Below, piece after piece: positions 58,169-64,000 of a stretch of 64,000 bases of DNA. Under the pieces are notes generated by a model that was not told the origin of the DNA, made no database searches, and was given only the letters and a program-made list of their open reading frames with translations. The position numbers and the translations under genes are program-made. Source of the stretch: Kofleriaceae bacterium (GTDB taxonomy: Bacteria > Myxococcota_A > Polyangia > Haliangiales > Haliangiaceae); assembly GCA_018058095.1 (NCBI GenBank), contig JAGPCO010000009.1:5560-69559 (forward strand), given 5' to 3'. Each line of letters opens with the position of its first letter. The first letter of the stretch is position 1.

Positions 58169-59104
58169 ATGAACCCGATGTGGACGCGCGCCTGGCGAAG
58201 CGGGATCGCCGCGGTGCTGGTCGCCGCGGCCAGCTGCGGCGACTCGCGCCGACCGCCGCCACCGCTGGTGCTGATCGACGCGCCGCCACCGACCGTGCTG
58301 CCGGACCTGGTCGCGCCGCTGGTTCCGGCCACCGTCACGCTGCTGGAGCCCGGGGCCGAGCCGCGCCGCCCGCGCCGGTACGACTACGACGTCAACCGCA
58401 TGCTCGGCCTCGAGCTCGAGCTGGCGTGGACGACCACCGAAGGGCCGGGCGGAGCGAGCACGCCGCCGGCGGTGCTGGTCCGGTTCGAGCCGGCGGCCAA
58501 GGCCCGCACCGGCGAGCTCACCCCGGTGATCCTGACCGCCGAGCTGGTGTCGGCCCGTGACGTCGAGGGCGGGGTCGCCCCGGCCTCGACCCTGGCCCAG
58601 GCCACCGCCGAGCTTCGTGGCGCCAGCATCCGGTTCGAGCTCGACGACCGTGGCGTGACCCGGACCCGCCACGCCGACGGCCCCCTCGGCAACCACCGCC
58701 ACCCGCTGTGGGCCACCATCGCGCCCGGCCTCGACCAGCTGTGGCTGCCGCTGCCGGCCGAGGACATCGGCGTCGGCGCCCGCTGGACCGTCCACGAGGT
58801 GCGCTGGTACGGCGGCGCCCTGGTCACGATCGAGTCGACCTACCAGCTCGACGCCGTCGACGGCAGCGGGCTCAGCGTGCGCGGGGAGCGCCGGCTGACC
58901 GGTCGGCCGCAGCGGCTCGAGACCGGCTCGGCGCCGGTCGAGGTGTCCGACATCGAGGGCACCGGTGCGATCGACGCCCAGGTCCTGCTCGGCCGGGGCG
59001 AGGTGCGGGCCACCGGCACGCTGGCCCTGTCGCAGACGATGACCACCATGGGCCAGACGATCCGCGTCGGGTCCCAGCTGCGCTTCACGATCACCCCGCG
59101 CTGA
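58169..59104 (+). CDS. Hypothetical lipoprotein (DUF6263-like layout)
   Basis: 311 residues. Lipoprotein signal (SGIAAVLVAAASCGD). A Pro-rich linker follows, then a beta-rich domain with RYDYDVNRMLGLELELAWTT, LWLPLPAEDIGVGARWTVHE, TIESTYQLDAVDGSGLSVRG and TGAIDAQVLLGRGEVRATGT. This repeated antiparallel-strand pattern resembles lipoproteins of the LolA/DUF6263 type, but no specific match is claimed. It is divergent from bfd and convergent with rsmB, whose stop is 9 bases away. Confidence 0.7.
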   Translation: MNPMWTRAWRSGIAAVLVAAASCGDSRRPPPPLVLIDAPPPTVLPDLVAPLVPATVTLLEPGAEPRRPRRYDYDVNRMLGLELELAWTTTEGPGGASTPPAVLVRFEPAAKARTGELTPVILTAELVSARDVEGGVAPASTLAQATAELRGASIRFELDDRGVTRTRHADGPLGNHRHPLWATIAPGLDQLWLPLPAEDIGVGARWTVHEVRWYGGALVTIESTYQLDAVDGSGLSVRGERRLTGRPQRLETGSAPVEVSDIEGTGAIDAQVLLGRGEVRATGTLALSQTMTTMGQTIRVGSQLRFTITPR

Positions 59105-59113
59105 GGTGGAGGC

Positions 59114-60424
59114 TCAGCGCCGGCGCAGGCGCGCCGCGAAGAACCCGTCGGCGCCGCCGGCGTGGGGCCAGGTGCGCAGCGCCGCGCGCCCCGGGCCGAC
59201 CGGCTCGGCCACGAAGGCCGGCTGCTCGGCCAGGAAACGCTCGACCTGGGCCTCGCCCTCGGTGACGGTGACGCTGCACACGCTGTAGACGAGCACGCCC
59301 CCCGGCGCCACCCGGGGCGCGACCGCGGCCAGCAGCTCGTGCTGCAGCGCCGCCATCCGATCGACGTCGGCCGGGACCAGCCGCCACTTCGCCTCGGGGT
59401 GGCGCCGGAGCACGCCGAGGCCGGTGCACGGCGCATCGAGCACCACCACCGGGTACGCGGCGGCCAGGGCCAGGCCGGGCGCGCGCAGGTCGCCGACCAC
59501 GGTGCGGACGTTGCCGAGGCCGAGCCGGCGCGCCGAGGCCGCGGCCAGCTCGAGCTTGCCGGCGGCCAGATCGACCGCGTCGATCGACACCTCCGGCCCG
59601 GCCAGCTCGGCCAGCTGCGTCGCCTTGCCGCCGACGCCGGCGCAGGCGTCGAGCACCGGGCCGGCGCCGAGCGGCGCCGCCAGCGCCACCACCTGCTGGG
59701 CGCCGAGATCCTGCACCGTCCACCAGCCGGCGCGGAACGACGGTGACGCCGCCGGATCGCCGAGCCCGGTCACCGCGAGCGCGCCCGCCAGCTGGTCGGA
59801 CGCGACCACCTCCGCGCCCTCCTCCACCAGCGCGGCGGCGACCTGATCGGCGCGCGCCCGGGTCGGGTTGACCCGCACCCACAACGGCGCCGGCGTGCTG
59901 AGCCCGGCCGCGGCCGCCGCCACCGTGGCCGCATCACCCCCGTCGGCCGCGACCGCCAGCGCCAGCTGATCGACGATCCAGCGCGGCAGGGAGTGCTCCA
60001 CCACGATGCGCTCGAGCCCCGGCGGCGGCAGGGCCGGCTCGCCGACGCTCGACAGCTTGCGCAGGACCGCGTTGGTGAAGCCGGCCAGCTTGGTGCTGCT
60101 GGCCCGCACTGCGCCGACGGCGTCGTCGACCGCGGCGTGGGCCGGCACGCGCAGGAACAGCAGCTGGTAGGCCGCCACCCGCAGCGCCAGCAGCACCATC
60201 GGCGGGGTGCGCCCGAGATCCGCGAGCGCCGCCAGCGCGCGGTCGATCCGGGTCCGGTGCCGCAGCACGCCGTACACCAGCTCGGTGGTCAGGCGGCGGT
60301 CGCGCCCATCGAGCCCGCTGCGCCCGAGCTCGCCGTCGAGGGCCAGCGTCGCCCACGCGCCGTCGCGCTCGACCCGCGCCAGCACGCGCCGCGCCACCTC
60401 GCGCGCGCCGACCGGCCGGCTCAC
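59114..60424 (-). CDS. rsmB: 16S rRNA (cytosine-967-C5) methyltransferase
   Basis: 436 residues from GTG 60424. The N-terminal NusB-like RNA-binding domain has LTTELVYGVLRHRTRIDRAL and AAVDDAVGAVRASSTKLAGF. The Rossmann MTase domain has SAM motif I LDACAGVGGKATQLAEL, motif IV LDAPCTGLGVLRRHPEAKWR and motif VI VYSVCSVTVTEGE, giving the two catalytic cysteines of RNA m5C enzymes. It methylates C967 of 16S rRNA. Length is normal (about 430). It is often next to fmt and def, which are not present here. Confidence 0.95.
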   Translation of the reverse strand: MSRPVGAREVARRVLARVERDGAWATLALDGELGRSGLDGRDRRLTTELVYGVLRHRTRIDRALAALADLGRTPPMVLLALRVAAYQLLFLRVPAHAAVDDAVGAVRASSTKLAGFTNAVLRKLSSVGEPALPPPGLERIVVEHSLPRWIVDQLALAVAADGGDAATVAAAAAGLSTPAPLWVRVNPTRARADQVAAALVEEGAEVVASDQLAGALAVTGLGDPAASPSFRAGWWTVQDLGAQQVVALAAPLGAGPVLDACAGVGGKATQLAELAGPEVSIDAVDLAAGKLELAAASARRLGLGNVRTVVGDLRAPGLALAAAYPVVVLDAPCTGLGVLRRHPEAKWRLVPADVDRMAALQHELLAAVAPRVAPGGVLVYSVCSVTVTEGEAQVERFLAEQPAFVAEPVGPGRAALRTWPHAGGADGFFAARLRRR

Positions 60425-60511
60425 GCCCGGGCTCCGGGTGCGTCGGCGCGGCCGGCGCCGGTGACGGCGGCGCGCGACGCCAGGCCGGGGCAGGACGCGA
60501 TCGTCATGGTG

Positions 60512-61078
60512 TCAGGGCGCGCATAGCTCGCCCCAGCGGGCGCAGGTCGCGCCGCGCTCGTCGAGGCAGCGCCGGTGCAGGCCATCACGGCGGTCGAACC
60601 GGCAGGCCGGGGCCGGGCAGGCCGCGCCATACCGTCGACATTGACCATCGCGGGCCTCGGCGCAGCGCTTGTAGGCGCCGTCGGCGGGGTCGATCCAGCA
60701 GTCGCCGGCCGGCTGGCACGGCGCCCCGAAGTGAAAGCAGGCGCCGGCGCCGCCGCTGAGGCAGCGATAGTACCCACCCGCGCCAGGGTGGTACGCGCAG
60801 GTCGGGGTGGCGCAGGCGACCCCGCCGGCCGCCAGCAGCGGCGTCCCCGGCGGGCCGTCGTCCCCGGCGGGTGGGGCGTCCCCGTGGCCGGAGCCGGAGC
60901 CAGCGCCGGCCCCCGACCCGCCGCCGGCCGCCGACCCGGCCGAACCCGCACCGGTCCCCAGCCGGCTCGGGCCGACCGGGCGAGACGCCCCCCCGGAGCA
61001 GGCCAGGCCCGCGACCAGGGTGATGGTCAGCGCGGCGATCCATCCGACGAACGGGGCGAAGTCACGGCGACCGGACAC
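60512..61078 (-). CDS. Cysteine-repeat lipoprotein
   Basis: 188 residues from GTG 61078. Lipoprotein signal IAALTITLVAGLACSGG, a Gly/Ser/Ala linker (about 30-80), then a tandem of about 30-residue units: YHPGAGGYYRCLSGGAGACF, WIDPADGAYKRCAEARDGQC and FDRRDGLHRRCLDERGATC, each followed by an R/H-x-GA-C-x-P-type joint. The units share D-x-x-G-x-x-RC-x-G-x-C spacing and probably form small disulphide knots. I know no family name. It would be surface-exposed like the DUF4215 proteins in this window. It lies upstream of rsmB on the same strand. Confidence 0.72.
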   Translation of the reverse strand: MSGRRDFAPFVGWIAALTITLVAGLACSGGASRPVGPSRLGTGAGSAGSAAGGGSGAGAGSGSGHGDAPPAGDDGPPGTPLLAAGGVACATPTCAYHPGAGGYYRCLSGGAGACFHFGAPCQPAGDCWIDPADGAYKRCAEARDGQCRRYGAACPAPACRFDRRDGLHRRCLDERGATCARWGELCAP

Positions 61079-61140
61079 CGCGCGGAAGGTAGCGCGAGGT
61101 CGGCGCCGTCGCCAGGCGGACCGTGGTGTAGCGTCGACCC

Positions 61141-63114
61141 ATGCGGACGATTGCCCTGGTGGCCGCCCTGGCCGCGACCCTCACGCCGATCCTCGCCGGC
61201 TGCGGCGACGACGGCACCGACGCCTTCCCCATCACCGACGGCTGCAACCCGCTGGGCGACAACCACTGCATGACGCCGTGGCCATCGTCGGCGTTCGAGA
61301 TCGACGACGCGGCCGCCGCGACCGGGCGCCGCCTCGCCATCCCGGCCGGGACGCTGCCGACCAACATCGACCAGATCCCGATCGACCCGACGACGTGGAA
61401 CTGGGCCGACGGGTTCTCGCCGGCCGCGCCGATCGTGCTGTCGTTCGCGGGCGGGGTGTCGGTCGCGGGCCTGCCCGGCCACGCTGACCCGGCGGCCAGC
61501 CTGGCCGCGGCCAGCCCGACGGTGATCATCGACATGACCACCGGCGAGCGGGTGCTGCACTTCGCCGAGGTCGACGCCCCGTCCGAGGCCACGCCCGACC
61601 GGCAGGCGCTGTACCTGCGGCCGATGCAGCGCCTGGTCGGCGGCCACCGCTACGCCGTCGCCATCCGCCCGACCGTGCTCGGCAAGGGCGGCGCCCCACT
61701 GCCGCGCCCGCCCGGCTTCGCCGCGCTCCTCGACGGCACGGTCACCACCCACCCGCGCCTGGAGGCGATGCGGGCCCGGTTCCCGGCGGTGCGCAGCGCG
61801 CTCGAGGCGGCCGGGGTCGCGGTCGACGAGCTGGTGCTGGCGTGGGACTTCACCGTGGCCAGCGACGAGTTCATCTGGCGCGACGCCCGGGTCACCCGGG
61901 ACGCCGCCCGCGTCGCCCTGGCCGCGGCCGAGCAGACCTACGCGATCGAGCGCGACCAGGTCGTCGACGACGGTACGATCATCCGCCGCCGCATCGACGG
62001 CGAGCTCGACGCGCCGCTGTTCCTCAGCAAGGGCGGCATCTACGGCATCGAGGTCACCCTGGTGCGCGACGGCGCCGGCGACCCGGTCCTGCAGGGCACC
62101 TACCGCATCCCGTTCACCGCCATCGTCCCGGCCTGCGCGTACACCGCGCCGGCCCCGGTCGGCATGGTGGTGTATGGCCACGGCCTGATGGGCAAGGGCG
62201 AGCAGGCCGCCAGCGGCGCCATCCGCGACACCGCGGTCGACCTGTGTATGGTCGTGGTCGGCACCGACATGCGCGGCATGTCGACCCCCGATGGCGCGGC
62301 CATCGCCCGGGTCCTCAACGAGATGTCGCTGGCCGAGGAGGTGATGGAGACCCTCAGCCAGGGGCTGGTCAACCACCACGCCCTGACCCACGCCATGAAG
62401 ACGGTGCTGGCGCGCGACGTCTTCGTCGACGATCCCGACGGCGCCGGGCCGATGCCGGCGCGGTCGCTGGTCGACCCCACCAAGATCTTCTACTACGGGC
62501 TGTCGCAGGGCCACATCTTCGGCACGCCGGTGGTGGCGTGGTCCGACGACATCGTGCGCGGGGTGGTCGGGGTCGGCGGCGGCAACTACTCGCTGATGCT
62601 CGAGCGCTCGACCGACTGGCCGACCTACAAGGCCATCGCCCAGGGCGCCTACCCCGATCCGCTCGACCTGTCGCTGGCCATCGGCCTCTTGCAGATGCGG
62701 TGGGACAAGACCGAGACCTCGGGCGTCGCCCACGTCGTCACCCGCGGCGCCGGCAACGTGCTGGCCGCCAAGCAGCTGCTGGTGCACATGGCGCTGGGCG
62801 ACGACGAGGTGCCCAACCTGTCGACCGAGTGGCAGGTCCGGACGATGGGCGCGCCGGTGCTCGGGCCGACGGTGAAGGTCCCCTACGGGATCGCCGAGCA
62901 GGTCGGCCCGCTGACCGGCGCCGCCCTGGTGGTGTTCGACGGCGGCGCGCCCGCCCCGCCGCCGGAGAACGTGCCGGCGCCCAGCACCGGGGCCCACTCC
63001 CTCACCCGCAACCAGCTGGCGACCCGCCGGCAGATGAAGACGTTCTACGAGACCGGGATGATCGTCAACGAGTGCACCGGCCCGTGCGTGTGCCAGGCCG
63101 GGCAGTGCGACTGA
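61141..63114 (+). CDS. Alpha/beta-hydrolase-like esterase/lipase lipoprotein
   Basis: 657 residues. Lipoprotein signal TLTPILAGCGD. The first about 230 residues form a beta-rich domain similar to the N-terminal domain of large bacterial lipases. The hydrolase part has VVYGHGLMGKGEQA (oxyanion HG motif) and FYYGLSQGHIFGTP, whose GLSQG is a GxSxG nucleophile elbow. A C-terminal ECTGPCVCQAGQC cysteine tail follows. It probably hydrolyses carboxyl esters at the cell surface; the acid and His of the triad cannot be placed with certainty. It is divergent from the Cys-repeat lipoprotein, 62 bases between starts. Confidence 0.85.
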   Translation: MRTIALVAALAATLTPILAGCGDDGTDAFPITDGCNPLGDNHCMTPWPSSAFEIDDAAAATGRRLAIPAGTLPTNIDQIPIDPTTWNWADGFSPAAPIVLSFAGGVSVAGLPGHADPAASLAAASPTVIIDMTTGERVLHFAEVDAPSEATPDRQALYLRPMQRLVGGHRYAVAIRPTVLGKGGAPLPRPPGFAALLDGTVTTHPRLEAMRARFPAVRSALEAAGVAVDELVLAWDFTVASDEFIWRDARVTRDAARVALAAAEQTYAIERDQVVDDGTIIRRRIDGELDAPLFLSKGGIYGIEVTLVRDGAGDPVLQGTYRIPFTAIVPACAYTAPAPVGMVVYGHGLMGKGEQAASGAIRDTAVDLCMVVVGTDMRGMSTPDGAAIARVLNEMSLAEEVMETLSQGLVNHHALTHAMKTVLARDVFVDDPDGAGPMPARSLVDPTKIFYYGLSQGHIFGTPVVAWSDDIVRGVVGVGGGNYSLMLERSTDWPTYKAIAQGAYPDPLDLSLAIGLLQMRWDKTETSGVAHVVTRGAGNVLAAKQLLVHMALGDDEVPNLSTEWQVRTMGAPVLGPTVKVPYGIAEQVGPLTGAALVVFDGGAPAPPPENVPAPSTGAHSLTRNQLATRRQMKTFYETGMIVNECTGPCVCQAGQCD

Positions 63115-63210
63115 GCGCGAGCCGGCGGCCCGCGTGCCCATGCGGCCGCGGCCGTCGGGCCCGCGTCAGCGCTCGGGCGTGGACGTGGACGTGCGGATGA
63201 TACGCGCCGC

Positions 63211-64000
<790 letters not shown>

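Overview
The window is about 70% or more G+C, densely coded on both strands. It is rich in lipoproteins, cysteine-repeat surface proteins, TPR proteins and Hanks-type Ser/Thr kinases. That mix, together with a delta-type cytochrome c maturation locus, points to a myxobacterium-like member of the Myxococcota, perhaps a Haliangium/Kofleria relative. This placement comes from gene content only; no rRNA gene is present. I saw no tRNA, IS element, integrase or CRISPR array.

Layout. 1-5.0 kb: two lipoproteins, then htpG. 5.0-15.2 kb, minus strand: a long, tightly overlapped cytochrome c maturation (Ccm, System I) operon running ccmE, a ccmF-ccmH fusion, a ccmI-like gene, a large Cna-B-like exported protein, ccmA, ccmB, ccmC, a ccmD-like gene and two small genes. 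The CcmE carries a CxxxY haem motif instead of HxxxY. 15.4-22.2 kb: moaA, an orphan Dam-like methylase, a lipoprotein, an EF-G gene outside any visible str operon, and a TPR protein. Two 46-base stem-loops that are 89% identical sit between convergent gene pairs here. 22.2-28.6 kb: a sensor Ser/Thr kinase overlapping a blue-copper-like protein, a HEAT-like protein, a GAF plus degenerate GGDEF protein, and a CULT-domain (cereblon thalidomide-binding fold) protein.

28.8-34.3 kb: carB and greA flank a two-gene cassette, an AAA/RecF-like ATPase followed 5 nt later by a TOPRIM-like (DUF4276-type) protein. The cassette has visibly lower G+C and its own promoter, and is a candidate anti-phage module. 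34.3-49.8 kb: envelope proteins (an FGE-fold protein, a DUF1554-like lipoprotein, DUF4215 cysteine-repeat proteins including one with 27 repeats, a PEGA-like/TPR protein and an FG-GAP lipoprotein). Among them are a 1632-residue SIR2-like/TPR protein whose predicted catalytic Asn and His are replaced, and a 60-residue double-glycine-leader peptide resembling a RiPP precursor. 49.9-64 kb: two more membrane Ser/Thr kinases, an Slt-type lytic transglycosylase lipoprotein, a bfd-bfr iron-storage operon with a Fur-like box, rsmB, an esterase-like lipoprotein and a truncated UbiB/ABC1 kinase at the right edge.

How it fits together. The Ccm operon would supply c-type cytochromes. bfd-bfr stores and releases iron. 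The kinases and many lipoproteins look like a signalling and surface layer typical of predatory or social bacteria. The parts most worth follow-up are the ATPase/TOPRIM cassette, the GG-leader peptide, the pseudo-SIR2/TPR protein, the CULT protein, the unusual Ccm system and the dispersed 46-base stem-loop. All functions are read from sequence by eye; no database search was run.
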